A stretch of 64,000 nt of DNA from Gemmatimonadota bacterium (lineage in GTDB: Bacteria > Latescibacterota > UBA2968 > UBA8231): contig VXML01000030.1 of assembly GCA_009841115.1 (NCBI GenBank), forward strand, positions 64,438 to 128,437, in the 5' to 3' direction. The notes beneath the pieces are model-generated. The model worked only from the letters and a program-made list of their open reading frames with translations. It searched no databases and had not been told where the DNA came from. This document shows, piece after piece, positions 40,662 to 50,723 of the stretch (the stretch's first letter is position 1; each line of letters begins with the position of its first letter). A program made the position numbers and the translations under genes.

Positions 40662-41606
40662 ATGCTTACGCAAACACAGATCGATGAATTCCACCGCAAC
40701 GGCTTTCTCAATGGCGGGCGGGTGCTCTCCGACAAGGAGATCGGCGAATTGAGCGACGCGCTCGACGAGATTTTGACCAAAGGCCCAGACGGTTTTGATC
40801 CAGATGAAGCGCAGCCGGTATCCTTCCGCGACCTAGCCGGCGGGGGCGGCGTCAGCGACCATCCCGTGTGGCAGATCGTCAATATCTGGGAAGCTGCGCC
40901 CGCTTGGGAGCGGCTGATTTACCACCCGGCTGTCGTGCGGGGGATCAGCCAACTCACCGGCCATGCCGATCTGCAGGTCTGGCACGACCAGATCCAGTAC
41001 AAACCCGCGCGCTACGGCGGCTCGACCCACTGGCACCAAGACGCGCCCCTGTGGCCGATCATCAAGCCGATGACGCCGGTCTCGGCGTGGATTCCTTTAG
41101 ACGATGCGACTGAAGAAAACGGCTGCATGTGGATGGTGCCCGGCAGCCACAAGTGGGGCAATCAGATCGAGTTTTTGCGCACGCAGGGGGATTTGTCGCT
41201 GTTGGAAAATTTCAAGGACTTACAGGGATTTACTCCGCCAGCCGACGCCGAGATCCGCGAGGTGGAAGCGCGGCCGTGTCCGGTGATGCGCGGGGAGGTG
41301 TCCTTCCACCATTCCCTGACTTGGCACGGCTCGCCCTTCAATCAGTCGCCGCGGCCCCGGCGCGCCATTGCTATCCACTACATGACCGGCGCGGCGCGCT
41401 TCGACCAAGGCGGCGAGCACCTGATGAAGCAGTTCGTCGATTTGCCCGACAAGGCACCGATGGCCGAGGCCGGCCCGCACTTTCCGGTGGTGTGTCGCAA
41501 TGGGGAGCCGGTGGGGGTGCCAGAGCGGTTGCGCGTTACTAGTCGGACTTCTGAGGAGTGGCTGGCGACTGGGCAAAAACGGTCGACCAGTCCATCCGAC
41601 CAGTAA
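40662..41606 (+). CDS. Phytanoyl-CoA dioxygenase (PhyH) family protein
   Basis: A 314-aa member. It begins LTQTQIDEFHRNGFL; the iron ligands are in STHWHQDAPLWP (HxD) and TWHGSPFNQS (distal His), and the 2-oxoglutarate Arg is in PRPRRAIAIHYM. I chose ATG 40662, 6 bases after AAGGA, over ATG 40647. Its 3' end overlaps the convergent CreD-like gene by 68 bases. It is probably co-functional with the CehA-like protein directly upstream. Confidence 0.88.
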   Translation: MLTQTQIDEFHRNGFLNGGRVLSDKEIGELSDALDEILTKGPDGFDPDEAQPVSFRDLAGGGGVSDHPVWQIVNIWEAAPAWERLIYHPAVVRGISQLTGHADLQVWHDQIQYKPARYGGSTHWHQDAPLWPIIKPMTPVSAWIPLDDATEENGCMWMVPGSHKWGNQIEFLRTQGDLSLLENFKDLQGFTPPADAEIREVEARPCPVMRGEVSFHHSLTWHGSPFNQSPRPRRAIAIHYMTGAARFDQGGEHLMKQFVDLPDKAPMAEAGPHFPVVCRNGEPVGVPERLRVTSRTSEEWLATGQKRSTSPSDQ

Positions 41607-42780
41607 GCTGCATGGCGACAAAAAGGGTGGCGATGCACAGGACGGTAATGGCCAAGCCGGTATAGCCGACGAAGAAGAAGGTGTAGGAGAAGAGCACCAA
41701 GTAGATGAATTGGGCTAACCCTACCTCCACCAAGGCCAGCCGCAGGCCGACTACGAGCCGCATGTAGGAGATGACCAAGAAAACAGACACCGCTGCGGCC
41801 ACCAAAAAGGCGTAGTGGATGAGCAAGTGGTCGGCTAGGTAGGCTAACAGCAGGTGAAAGCTGAAAAAGGCCGCGCCGATGAAGAAGTAATTCATTGGAT
41901 GGATGTCGATGCCTTTGACCGTGGCAAAAACAAATAGAACAAAGAAAAAGAGAAAGAGGGATATGGGCGCGGCTTGGGTCACGTCTTGTACCCAAGGGCC
42001 TGGATTGAGGCGGGCAGGCATGACCATGCCGAGGGAAGCCCCGGTGAGCAAGCGGTCGTACTGCCAAGTGAGACGCCAGCCATCGGCGGTGCGCTCCTTT
42101 TGAGTGGGTGCTAGGCTTTCGCGCGGGAAGTCGATGGCGTCGAAATCAGTGTGCATGACCAACTCGAAATCGGAGACTTGCTCGACGTGGTCGCCGAAGC
42201 GGTACCACCATTCTTCTAAACCCTGTGATTGATAGGAAAGACGGATCTGGCGACTCTGACCCGGCGCGAAGTGCAACGGCTGTTGCAAGTGCCCTTCCGC
42301 CAGCGGCAGCGGGGCGATGGGTTGGCCGTCGATGGACAGGGTGAAATCATCATACACAGCTTGAGAAGTAGGCAGGGCTAGATCGAAGGTCAGATCGAGG
42401 GGACGGTCTGTCTCGTTGGTCGCCGTATAGGTGGCGTCCAGTGCCACTTGGTAAGTGGCGTACCACAGCAGGCCCTTGCGGCGGTGTTCGAGGTGTAGAT
42501 CGATTTGTAGGCGACTGGCTTCTAGGGGCAGGAGATGCCGCCGCTCCTTGGAGTGCTCTGTCTCTTGGCCGTCAGGGGTTTGTGTGACGACGGTTTCCTC
42601 GGTGGTCCAGTACAGGAGGGGGGCGCGTTGGGACTGGGAAGTGCCCCACAATTGGCCCACCGCGGCTTTGAGTTTGGTGTCTTGCTGGTGGGTGCGGTGC
42701 GAGACGACCTGTGCCAAGATGATCCAGGCGACACTCGTGCAGGCAAAAATGAAGCCGATAGCGGCGATGCGGTATAGCAT
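41539..42780 (-). CDS. CreD-like inner-membrane protein
   Basis: A 413-aa membrane protein. An N-terminal TM helix (YRIAAIGFIFACTSVAWIILA) is followed by a large extracytoplasmic beta-rich domain (DLHLEHRRKGLLWYATYQVALDA region and PLDLTFDLALP) and a C-terminal cluster of about six helices including LVEVGLAQFIYLVLFSYTFFFVGYTGLAITVLCI, which resembles the conserved end of CreD/CET family proteins. ATG 42780 follows GAAGGAGGG. In enterobacteria CreD belongs to the CreBC regulon and affects colicin and beta-lactam response; no CreBC genes are here, so the role is unknown. It is divergent from the giant fusion gene. Confidence 0.7.
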   Translation of the reverse strand: MLYRIAAIGFIFACTSVAWIILAQVVSHRTHQQDTKLKAAVGQLWGTSQSQRAPLLYWTTEETVVTQTPDGQETEHSKERRHLLPLEASRLQIDLHLEHRRKGLLWYATYQVALDATYTATNETDRPLDLTFDLALPTSQAVYDDFTLSIDGQPIAPLPLAEGHLQQPLHFAPGQSRQIRLSYQSQGLEEWWYRFGDHVEQVSDFELVMHTDFDAIDFPRESLAPTQKERTADGWRLTWQYDRLLTGASLGMVMPARLNPGPWVQDVTQAAPISLFLFFFVLFVFATVKGIDIHPMNYFFIGAAFFSFHLLLAYLADHLLIHYAFLVAAAVSVFLVISYMRLVVGLRLALVEVGLAQFIYLVLFSYTFFFVGYTGLAITVLCIATLFVAMQLTGRMDWSTVFAQSPATPQKSD

Positions 42781-42942
42781 GGGGCCCTCCTTCAACTGCG
42801 TTTGAACGTCTCGCCGATAGCTAAAGTTCCACGCACAGATAAAGTAATCGCCTCAGGGGCGGTCCTCCAGTTAGTGCCGAAAGAAGCCGCGTCCGTCGGT
42901 TTGCTTGCTAGACGGAATACTTGGGGCCGATATTGGGACGCT

Positions 42943-45900
42943 ATGGCAGCGCTGATTATCGCCTTTTTGGTCGCCTCGTCCATCGGCTCGGTGGCAGCTT
43001 CTACAGGACCGCGGGCTGTGGTGGAGCATTTGTCCTCGCTGGAATCGCGGGTGGCGGGGTATCCGGGGAGCGTCCGGGCGGCGGAGTACGTGGAGGGGCG
43101 GTTGCAGGCGTTGGGGCTGGCGACGCGCCGCGACTCCTTTGCGGTGGTGGTGCCGATGGACCGGGGGGGGCGGTTGGAATGGGAAGATGAGTCGGTGCCT
43201 TTGTACGCGGTGTGGCCGAATGGGGTGCGGACTTCGACGGTGCCGCCGGAGGGGTTGCGAGCACCGGCGATTTGGGGCGGCGATGGGGATTGGGGCGATT
43301 TTAATGGGCAGGAGGTGGCTGGGCGGGTGGTGGTGCTGGACTTTGCCAGTGGGGACAATTGGCTGAAGGCCGCGTCGTTAGGGGCGCGGGCGGTGGTGTT
43401 TGTGGCTGCGGACTTGGCTACTACGCAGCAAGCGCAAGGCAAGTACTTGCGGGCACCGTTGGATGTGCCGCGCTTTTGGGTGGAGGGGGCTGCTGGAGAG
43501 CGGCTGCGGCGGCGGTTGGTGGATGGAGAGGTGGAGGTGGGGCTGTGGGGGCGGATGGATTGGCAGGAGCGGATGGCGTACAACGTGTGGGCGGTAATGC
43601 CGGGGAAGGATGCGGGGACCGCGCAGAACGAGACGGTACTCGTCCATGCGTATTACGACGCGCCGTCGGTGGTACCGGCACGGGCACCGGGAGCAGAGGC
43701 GGCGGTGAGTGTGGCGGCGATGTTGGAGGTGGCCGCTCGCTTGCAGGCGAACCCGCCAGCGCACACGGTGATACTCGCTGCGCTGGGTGCCCATTTCCAA
43801 GGGCGGCAGGGCATAGTCGCCTTCCTCGACAGGCACGCTCGCCGCCAAGAGTACTACGCAGCCCGGCTGGCCGAGCCGCTGAATATTGATCTGTTCATTG
43901 GCCTTGATTTGTCCAGCCACGGCGAGCGGGTGGTGCTGTGGAACAATACGGATAGCTACGCGCTCAAGCGGTTTTTCGTGCCCTTTGGCCGTCGCTTTGC
44001 CGAGTATGCAGAGGCGCTGGGCCGCGCCGAGGCAGTGGCCAATGGCATCAGCCCAATTCGGGGAATGGATTGGGACAGCTATATGCCTGGGGGTTTGGCC
44101 GCGGATGGAGAGTTGGCGCTCGAGGCGGGATTTCCGTCGCTGACGCTGGCCACCGTAGGCGACGCTCGCTTTGCGCTGGATTTGCCACAAGATACGGGCG
44201 AGCGGGTGGCGTGGGATAATGTGGAAGGACAGGCGGCGTTGGTGGCCGATTTGCTGGCTCATGCGTTGGCCGATACGGTGCTATTGGCAGGGCAAGAGCG
44301 GCTCGAGGAGGCGTTGAAAGATCGGCTGCGGGATTTGCGGGTCAAAGCGCGGACGTTTCCTCGGCGCAGTCAGGTGCCGGACCGGCCGGTGGCCGGGGCG
44401 CTGGTGGCGGTGCAGGTGGAGCAGGAAGAGCGTAAAGGAGTGCGCGACGTGCGCTACTTTCTCACGGATGCCGCTGGGTTGGTGCGGGTGCCTGGGCTGG
44501 TACAGGGGACGTATCCTCTGACTGTGGCGGCGCTGGACGCCGAGCGGGGGACGATTACTCACGTAGTGGATTTGAGTGAGCGTGCGCAGGCGCACCACGG
44601 GAAACCAAGGCCGGATGGCCGCTTGGCCAAAAATGTGCGCTGGCGGCAAAACGAGCAGAGCGCCGTGCTCTTTCCCGGCGTGGGTCGGCCCCTGTACGGC
44701 TTAGTCGAGCCGCGCCTTTTGCGCGCGTTGAACAAAGTGAAGGTGCTGTCGGCGGACGGGGCCGAGCCGAGCCAGTACGGGTACGTCTTAGGTAAAAGCA
44801 GCATCGGCTCGGTGGGGGTGATCTACGGGCCAGCCGATGCCGCAGCCGATGATCGCGTCAAAGTGATTTTGGATGGCCAACTTTTGCTGCTCAACAGCGA
44901 GGGCAGCCAAAGCGAGACCGAGGCGCGGGGCCGGGGATTTTTGCTGACCGAGGAGGGATTCGGAGCCGCGACGCTGCAGGCGGCCCGGGACGTGTGGAAC
45001 TTGGATGCGGCGCGGTTGGGGGTGCTCAAGGAGCACGGCATTGAAAATCAGCGGTTGACGCGCCTGCACGCGCAGGCAGCGGTGGCTATAGCCGAGGCGG
45101 AAGCAGCGGCTGAGCAGCTAAAGTGGGATGAGTACGTGGCGTGGAGCCGCAAGGCGCTGGGCTTGGAGACGCGGGCCTACCCAGAGGTCTTGGCGACGCT
45201 CAACGATGTCCTCGAAGGGGTGATTTTCTTTATGGCGCTGTTGTTGCCAGCGGCCTTTTTCGGGGAACGGCTCTTGTTTGCCGCGGCCGATATTCGCCGG
45301 CAGCTCGCGGGCTTTGGGCTGTTATTGCTGGCGATTTGGCTGATTTTGGCGCAGGTGCATCCAGCCTTTGAGTTGGCCGAGCCGCTGGTGGTGCTGTTGG
45401 CGTTTGCCATCATGGCAATGGCCGCCTTCGTGCTCTTTATGTTGGTAGGCCGGTTCAACCGCGTCATGGCCCAGCACCAGAGCCAGCAGACGCGGGTCCA
45501 CGCCCAGGACCTGAGCCGTATGAGCGCGAGTTATGCGGCCTTCATGTTGGGGATTTCCAATATGCGGCGGCGGCCCCTGCGCACCGGTCTGACGCTGGCG
45601 ACGCTGACGCTTTTGACGTTTACCCTGCTCTCTTTTACCTCGTTTGAACAGCAAATCCGCTACGCGAGTTTCCGGCTGTCCCACACTGGGGCATATCCTG
45701 GGATTTTAATCCGCGATCGCGGCTGGGAGCGCTTGACGCCGGAGGCGCTCGACTACGCTGAGTCGCATTTTGGCGGCAGTGGCTGGATGGGGCGGCGCGG
45801 CTGGTACGCGACCGAAGGGGGCAAGGGAAGCTGGATCTCGGTGGCCGCGGCAGGGAACGCAGTGCGGGCTACGGGTTTGTTGGGTCTGACGCCAGAGGAA

Positions 45901-48900
45901 GCGCAGATCACCGAGGTGGATAAGAGTTTGGTGGCCGGATCGTTTTTTGTCGCGGATGACGAGGGTACCTGTATTCTGCCGTTGGATATGGCTGCGGCGC
46001 TGGGCGTTGGGGTTGGGGATCAGGTCGAGGTGTTCGGGCGGGCGCTGGAGGTGCGCGGGATTGCCGACCCGGAGCGGTTAGGTGAACTGCGCGACCTAGA
46101 CGACGAGAGCCTAATGCCGGCCGATTTTGTCCTGTCGGGCGCAGAGATGCTCCAGCTAGGGGCGGCGCGGGCGGTGGATATTGCTGGCGAGGAGGATCCC
46201 CACGAATTGCGGCCTTTTATTCATATAGAGCCGCAGCACGTGGTCATCGTGCCCTATCAGACGCTGATCGAGGCTGGTGGGAGCTTGCGTTCGGTGGCCG
46301 TGCGCTTTCCGGGAGAGACTGACGGGCAGGCGTTGGTCGAGGACTATCTGACGCGGGTTGCGGTCACTTTGTTCGTCGGCTCGCCGGATGGGAGGGTGAC
46401 AGCCCTGAGTTCCGTGGGGCTGACGGCTGTGCAGGGGTTGGGGGTGCTGGCGATTCCCGCGCTGGTAGCTGCGCTCATTGTGCTCAATGCGATGATGGGA
46501 GCGGTGTACGAGCGCCTGCGCGAGATCGGCATCTACTCCTCGGTGGGACTGGCACCCTTGCACATCGCGCTGCTGTTTGTGGCCGAAGCCTGCGTTTATG
46601 CGGTGTTAGGGACGACGTTGGGTTACTTGCTGGGCCAGGGGTTGGGGAGGGTGCTGTTGGGGCTGGGGCTGTTGCAGGGCCTGACCTTGAACTACTCGTC
46701 GCTGGCGGCGATTGGGGCCGCGCTGGCGGTGATGGGGGTGGTGTTACTATCGACGGTCTATCCGGCGCGGGTAGCGGCGCGGCAGGCTGTGCCGGACGTG
46801 GTGCGGCGCTGGCGTCCTGAGCCGCCCAGTGGTGACGAGTGGCTGTTTGAGTTCCCCTTCATGCTCGGCGAGGGAGAGGTCGAAGGGGTGTGCGGCTTTT
46901 TGGCCAACTACTTTGGGGCCTTTGGCCGAGCGACGCTGGGGGATTTTTACGTCGAGGATATGCAAGTTGCGCAGGCCGATGGCTATCGCCTCTCGTTTGC
47001 GCTGTGGTTGGCCCCGTTTGACTTGGGGGTGAGCCAAGAGGTGGTCGTGGAGTTTGTGCCGGTTGGGGAGCGCTCGCGGGCGATGGAAGTCCGATTGCGT
47101 CGGCTAAGTGGCGAGCATCACTACTGGCAGCGGCTCAACCTGCGGTTGGTAGAGGCTCTGCGCAAGCAGATGTTGATTTGGTACGCGCTCAGGGAGACCG
47201 ATCGCGTCCAGCACGTGGAGTCGGCGCGGACGCTGGCGGCCGAGCAGGCTGAAGAGCGCGTAGAGGAACAGGCGGCAGCGGAACAGTCGGCGTCTTTTAC
47301 TTGGCGAGGGTTTGCCGTGGGGACGCTGTTGGCCTTGTGCATCGGCGTAGGAGCTCCCTACGCGGTGATTATGCTGCAAGGGTCGTACATGGCGCTCAAC
47401 AGCTCGTCGCCTGGAGCGATCTTTTTGTTTTTCGTCTTGGTGGTGGTGGTTAATACTCTGTTGCGGGCACTGGGCCGTGGACTCGCTTTGGGGCGGGCCG
47501 ATTTGGTGCTCATTTATGTGATGATGCTGTTGGCGTCGGCCGTGCCAACGCAGGCGTTTGTCGGCTATCTGATTCCGATTATCAGCGGGCTGTACTACTA
47601 CGCGACCCCGGAGAATAATTGGGGTGAGATTTTCTTTCCGCATGTGACGCCGTGGTTGGCACCGCAGGACCGGCAGGCGATTGTCGATTTGCACGAGGGA
47701 TTGTCGCCAGGGGAGGGCATTCCGTGGGCGGCTTGGAGCGAGACTCTGAGCTATTGGTACGTGTTCTTTTTGGTGCTGAGCTTTATGATGCTCTGCATGA
47801 GTTCCATTCTGCATCGGCAGTGGTCTCAGCACGAGCGGCTGGCCTATCCCATGGTGCAACTGCCGCTCAAGATGGTGGAGGAGGGCCAGCCGGGGTTTAA
47901 GCTAGCACCGCTTTTTAAGCAGCGGTTGTTGTGGATCGGCTTTGCAGTTCCATTCGTCCTGCTGTCGTTCAAGGGGCTGCACTACTACTTTCCGGCGGTG
48001 CCGCAGCCGATTCAGTCGGCTGGGCTGCTGTCGTGGATCGGCGAGGGGCCGAAGCTGAATCTGCACTGGGTGTACGCGTGGATCGGCTTTTTCTATTTGG
48101 TCAACCTAAACGTTTCCTTTTCTATTTGGTTTTTCTACCTCTTCAACAAGGCGCAAGAGGGGATTTTTATCTCGTTGGGCATTGCCAGTACCGAAAAGCT
48201 CAGTCTCTACTCCTACTCGCAGACTGCGGACCTAACGCACGAGGTGATGGGGGCCTGTTTGATTTTCGTCGCCTACACCTTGTGGATGGGGCGGCGGCAC
48301 TTGGGGGCGGTGTGGCGCAAGGCGTGGCGCGGCGACCCAGCGGTGGATGATTCAGGGGAAATGCTTTCCTATCGGGTGGCGGTCTTTGGCTTTTTGGTCA
48401 GCCTGCTCTTCGTGGGCGCGTGGCTGTGGGCGTCTGGGGTGCCGCTGGCGATTTTGCCGCTGTTTTTGCTGGTGTGCTTGCTCTTCTATGTGTTCGTCAC
48501 GCGGGCGGTGGCCACGGCCGGGCTGGCGACGGCGCGCTCGCCGATGGTGGCGGCATTTTTCGTCATCTCCGCAGTCGGCGCACCGGTGATTGGGGCCAAG
48601 GGGCTGACGGCTCTGACTTTTACGTACGTCTGGCAGTCCGAGATGCGGCTCTTTCCGATGATTGCCGCAGCTAATTCGCTCAAGCTGGCCGAGGCGGTGG
48701 CTGGCTCTAAAAGGCGGCTGTTTTGGGGGATGGCGCTGGCGTTAGTGGTGAGTTTGGCCGGGGCGACGTGGATTATTTTTCAGGTGTGCTACGAGCACGG
48801 CGGGATCAATTTGCATCCGTTCTTTATGACCCGTCAGGCCAATCGCACGTTTACCGATATGGCGCGGCCGATTGTCGATCCGCTGCCAGCCGATATGCGC

Positions 48901-49215
48901 GGTTGGTTGTTTACTGGCATCGGCGGACTCGTCGAGGCCGTGCTGTTGTGGGGGCATCACCGGTTTTATTGGTGGCCGTTGCACCCGCTGGGGTTTATCG
49001 TCAGCGTCGGCTGGCTGGCCAATCAGGTGTGGTTTTCGGTGCTCATCGCGTGGGCGCTCAAGCTGGGCATTGTCAAGTGGGGTGGGATGCCGCTCTACGA
49101 GCGGGCCAAGCCGTTTTTCTTAGGGTTGATCTTGGGCGAGGCGACCGCGGCTGGATTGTGGCTGTGCATTGACGGCGTGTTGGGGGAGACTGGGCATTTT
49201 CTGTCGTACATGTGA
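42943..49215 (+). CDS. 2,090-aa fusion: M28-like pseudo-peptidase, FtsX permease, DUF6785-type membrane domain
   Basis: Order: signal anchor (1-20); M28/PA-like domain (about 25-480); carboxypeptidase-regulatory-like module (about 480-535); unassigned region; TM helices (about 760-840); FtsX/MacB-like permease domain (about 860-1290) with the extracytoplasmic part between the first and later helices; a soluble domain (about 1295-1455); then a many-helix region (about 1455-2090) like DUF6785/6784 proteins. M28 zinc and catalytic positions look lost: Y237YD for HYD, PGAEAA (249-254) for PGADDN, GAHF (282-285) for GAEE. I prefer ATG 42943; a TTG at 42802 has no ribosome-binding site. No frameshift is seen in 6.3 kb. 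Confidence 0.78.
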   Translation: MAALIIAFLVASSIGSVAASTGPRAVVEHLSSLESRVAGYPGSVRAAEYVEGRLQALGLATRRDSFAVVVPMDRGGRLEWEDESVPLYAVWPNGVRTSTVPPEGLRAPAIWGGDGDWGDFNGQEVAGRVVVLDFASGDNWLKAASLGARAVVFVAADLATTQQAQGKYLRAPLDVPRFWVEGAAGERLRRRLVDGEVEVGLWGRMDWQERMAYNVWAVMPGKDAGTAQNETVLVHAYYDAPSVVPARAPGAEAAVSVAAMLEVAARLQANPPAHTVILAALGAHFQGRQGIVAFLDRHARRQEYYAARLAEPLNIDLFIGLDLSSHGERVVLWNNTDSYALKRFFVPFGRRFAEYAEALGRAEAVANGISPIRGMDWDSYMPGGLAADGELALEAGFPSLTLATVGDARFALDLPQDTGERVAWDNVEGQAALVADLLAHALADTVLLAGQERLEEALKDRLRDLRVKARTFPRRSQVPDRPVAGALVAVQVEQEERKGVRDVRYFLTDAAGLVRVPGLVQGTYPLTVAALDAERGTITHVVDLSERAQAHHGKPRPDGRLAKNVRWRQNEQSAVLFPGVGRPLYGLVEPRLLRALNKVKVLSADGAEPSQYGYVLGKSSIGSVGVIYGPADAAADDRVKVILDGQLLLLNSEGSQSETEARGRGFLLTEEGFGAATLQAARDVWNLDAARLGVLKEHGIENQRLTRLHAQAAVAIAEAEAAAEQLKWDEYVAWSRKALGLETRAYPEVLATLNDVLEGVIFFMALLLPAAFFGERLLFAAADIRRQLAGFGLLLLAIWLILAQVHPAFELAEPLVVLLAFAIMAMAAFVLFMLVGRFNRVMAQHQSQQTRVHAQDLSRMSASYAAFMLGISNMRRRPLRTGLTLATLTLLTFTLLSFTSFEQQIRYASFRLSHTGAYPGILIRDRGWERLTPEALDYAESHFGGSGWMGRRGWYATEGGKGSWISVAAAGNAVRATGLLGLTPEEAQITEVDKSLVAGSFFVADDEGTCILPLDMAAALGVGVGDQVEVFGRALEVRGIADPERLGELRDLDDESLMPADFVLSGAEMLQLGAARAVDIAGEEDPHELRPFIHIEPQHVVIVPYQTLIEAGGSLRSVAVRFPGETDGQALVEDYLTRVAVTLFVGSPDGRVTALSSVGLTAVQGLGVLAIPALVAALIVLNAMMGAVYERLREIGIYSSVGLAPLHIALLFVAEACVYAVLGTTLGYLLGQGLGRVLLGLGLLQGLTLNYSSLAAIGAALAVMGVVLLSTVYPARVAARQAVPDVVRRWRPEPPSGDEWLFEFPFMLGEGEVEGVCGFLANYFGAFGRATLGDFYVEDMQVAQADGYRLSFALWLAPFDLGVSQEVVVEFVPVGERSRAMEVRLRRLSGEHHYWQRLNLRLVEALRKQMLIWYALRETDRVQHVESARTLAAEQAEERVEEQAAAEQSASFTWRGFAVGTLLALCIGVGAPYAVIMLQGSYMALNSSSPGAIFLFFVLVVVVNTLLRALGRGLALGRADLVLIYVMMLLASAVPTQAFVGYLIPIISGLYYYATPENNWGEIFFPHVTPWLAPQDRQAIVDLHEGLSPGEGIPWAAWSETLSYWYVFFLVLSFMMLCMSSILHRQWSQHERLAYPMVQLPLKMVEEGQPGFKLAPLFKQRLLWIGFAVPFVLLSFKGLHYYFPAVPQPIQSAGLLSWIGEGPKLNLHWVYAWIGFFYLVNLNVSFSIWFFYLFNKAQEGIFISLGIASTEKLSLYSYSQTADLTHEVMGACLIFVAYTLWMGRRHLGAVWRKAWRGDPAVDDSGEMLSYRVAVFGFLVSLLFVGAWLWASGVPLAILPLFLLVCLLFYVFVTRAVATAGLATARSPMVAAFFVISAVGAPVIGAKGLTALTFTYVWQSEMRLFPMIAAANSLKLAEAVAGSKRRLFWGMALALVVSLAGATWIIFQVCYEHGGINLHPFFMTRQANRTFTDMARPIVDPLPADMRGWLFTGIGGLVEAVLLWGHHRFYWWPLHPLGFIVSVGWLANQVWFSVLIAWALKLGIVKWGGMPLYERAKPFFLGLILGEATAAGLWLCIDGVLGETGHFLSYM

Positions 49216-49225
49216 GGCGACTCCC

Positions 49226-50680
49226 TCAACAGCGCACTACATCCTCGACGTCTTCGACTGGCAGAGTGTCTTCGTGCAGGGGCTGCACTGCCCGTCCCCA
49301 CGCCGTCAGCACTTGTGCCTCCCGCGTGAGTTCAGCGCTGCGTTGAGCCACTTGTTCGGGGTCCCAATCAGCGTAGAGTTGGTTGAGCAAATTTTGCCGC
49401 ACGGCAGCGTAGGCATCAGCGCTGCCCAAGTCGTCCCATTCCTCTGGATCGTCCGCCAGATTGAACAAAGCCGGTGGGATGTTGTCGTGGTATTTGTAGA
49501 GTTTCCACGGTCCCTGCCGGATCATGCGCGAAGGGGGATCGCCGCGCGAGGGCCCCAGTTCGCTGAAGGTGGCATCGGGGCGGGCGTCGTCTGCGTGGCC
49601 CTGTAGTTCGCGCCACAGGGAATGGCCGTCGGCCGCGGGCAGGGGCTCGCCGCCGGCTACTTCTACGGCGGTGGGTGCCCAATCGAGCAAATTGCACAGC
49701 CTTGGGTTTTCCACGCCCGCTGGTATCACGCCGGGCAAACGGGCGATGAGGGGGACGCCGACCGAGCCTTCGTAGTAGTTGCTCTTCCACCAGCAGCCGT
49801 GCTCGCCGGCCATTTCGCCGTGGTCGCTGGAGTAGATCACCAACGTATTATCGCGCAAGCCGGTCTCGTCGAGTTGGTCGAGGAGCTGGCCGACTTTGCG
49901 GTCGAAGTATTCGCACAGACCAAAATAGGCCGCTCGCGCCACGCGGATGCGCTCTTTGGGCAGGGGCTCGTCAAGGAGGCGGCGCTTCTTGAAATTGGTC
50001 ACGGCCGCTGGCTCTCCGGTCGGGTCGGGTTGCGGCACATCGACGCGGTCGTAGTAATAGTCGTAGAGATCCTTGGGGGCGAAGAATGGGCAGTGCGGCA
50101 GCACAAAGCCGGCTACTGCGGCAAAGGGCCGGTCGGGCGTTAGCGCCTTTTCCGCCAAATAGGCGCAAGCCGCCTCGGCGACCCGGTCGTCAAAGGATTG
50201 GTATGTGGTGCGGCCATACCCGGCTATTTCGACGCATTCGCGGGTCTGACCCGAGGTGCTGGCGGGAATGCTCTTGAACATGGGGCCGCCCTGTCGGGCC
50301 GCACCCGGATGCAGAGCGCTGTACTCGCCGATGGGCCGACGCTCAAAGCCGTGGCGCTGGTCGGGACCGACAAAGTGCATGCGGCCAATCAGCGCGGTCT
50401 CGTATCCAGCCGCGCCCACGGCATGAGCCCAGGTCGGCAGCGCCGAGTTGAGGATGTGGTCGTTGCCCCAGACTTGGTTAGCGCTGGGTCGCCGCCCGGT
50501 CATAAAGGCCATGCGCGCTGGCACGCACAAAGGCGAAGGGGTGTACGCATTGGCAAAGCGCATGCCCTCGCTGGCCAAGCGGTCGAGATGCGGGGTGCGC
50601 ACCAGCGGGTCGCCGTAGCAGCCGAGGTGGAATTTGCTGTGCTGGTCGGAGAGGATGAAGAGGATATTGGGGTGGTCCAT
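49226..50680 (-). CDS. Formylglycine-dependent sulfatase
   Basis: A 484-aa arylsulfatase-family enzyme that should cleave sulfate esters. It opens DHPNILFILSDQHSKFHLGCYG with metal-binding Asp12, and PSPLCVPARMAFMTGRRPS carries the CxPxR signature with Cys52 as the residue converted to formylglycine. VIYSSDHGEMAGEHGCWWKSNYYEGS supplies further metal and sulfate ligands. There is no signal peptide, so it may act in the cytosol or be exported folded by another route. No sulfatase-maturation gene is visible in the window. It lies downstream of BlaR1 on the same strand. Confidence 0.92.
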   Translation of the reverse strand: MDHPNILFILSDQHSKFHLGCYGDPLVRTPHLDRLASEGMRFANAYTPSPLCVPARMAFMTGRRPSANQVWGNDHILNSALPTWAHAVGAAGYETALIGRMHFVGPDQRHGFERRPIGEYSALHPGAARQGGPMFKSIPASTSGQTRECVEIAGYGRTTYQSFDDRVAEAACAYLAEKALTPDRPFAAVAGFVLPHCPFFAPKDLYDYYYDRVDVPQPDPTGEPAAVTNFKKRRLLDEPLPKERIRVARAAYFGLCEYFDRKVGQLLDQLDETGLRDNTLVIYSSDHGEMAGEHGCWWKSNYYEGSVGVPLIARLPGVIPAGVENPRLCNLLDWAPTAVEVAGGEPLPAADGHSLWRELQGHADDARPDATFSELGPSRGDPPSRMIRQGPWKLYKYHDNIPPALFNLADDPEEWDDLGSADAYAAVRQNLLNQLYADWDPEQVAQRSAELTREAQVLTAWGRAVQPLHEDTLPVEDVEDVVRC

Positions 50681-50723
50681 TTTTCAATTTTCTTTGCGCG
50701 TGTCGCCCCACATCCGGCTTTTG

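Noticed and set aside
42802..42942. Upstream TTG start for the giant fusion, adding 47 residues
   Set aside because: It has no ribosome-binding site and would fill the divergent promoter region; ATG 42943 begins directly with the signal-anchor helix.
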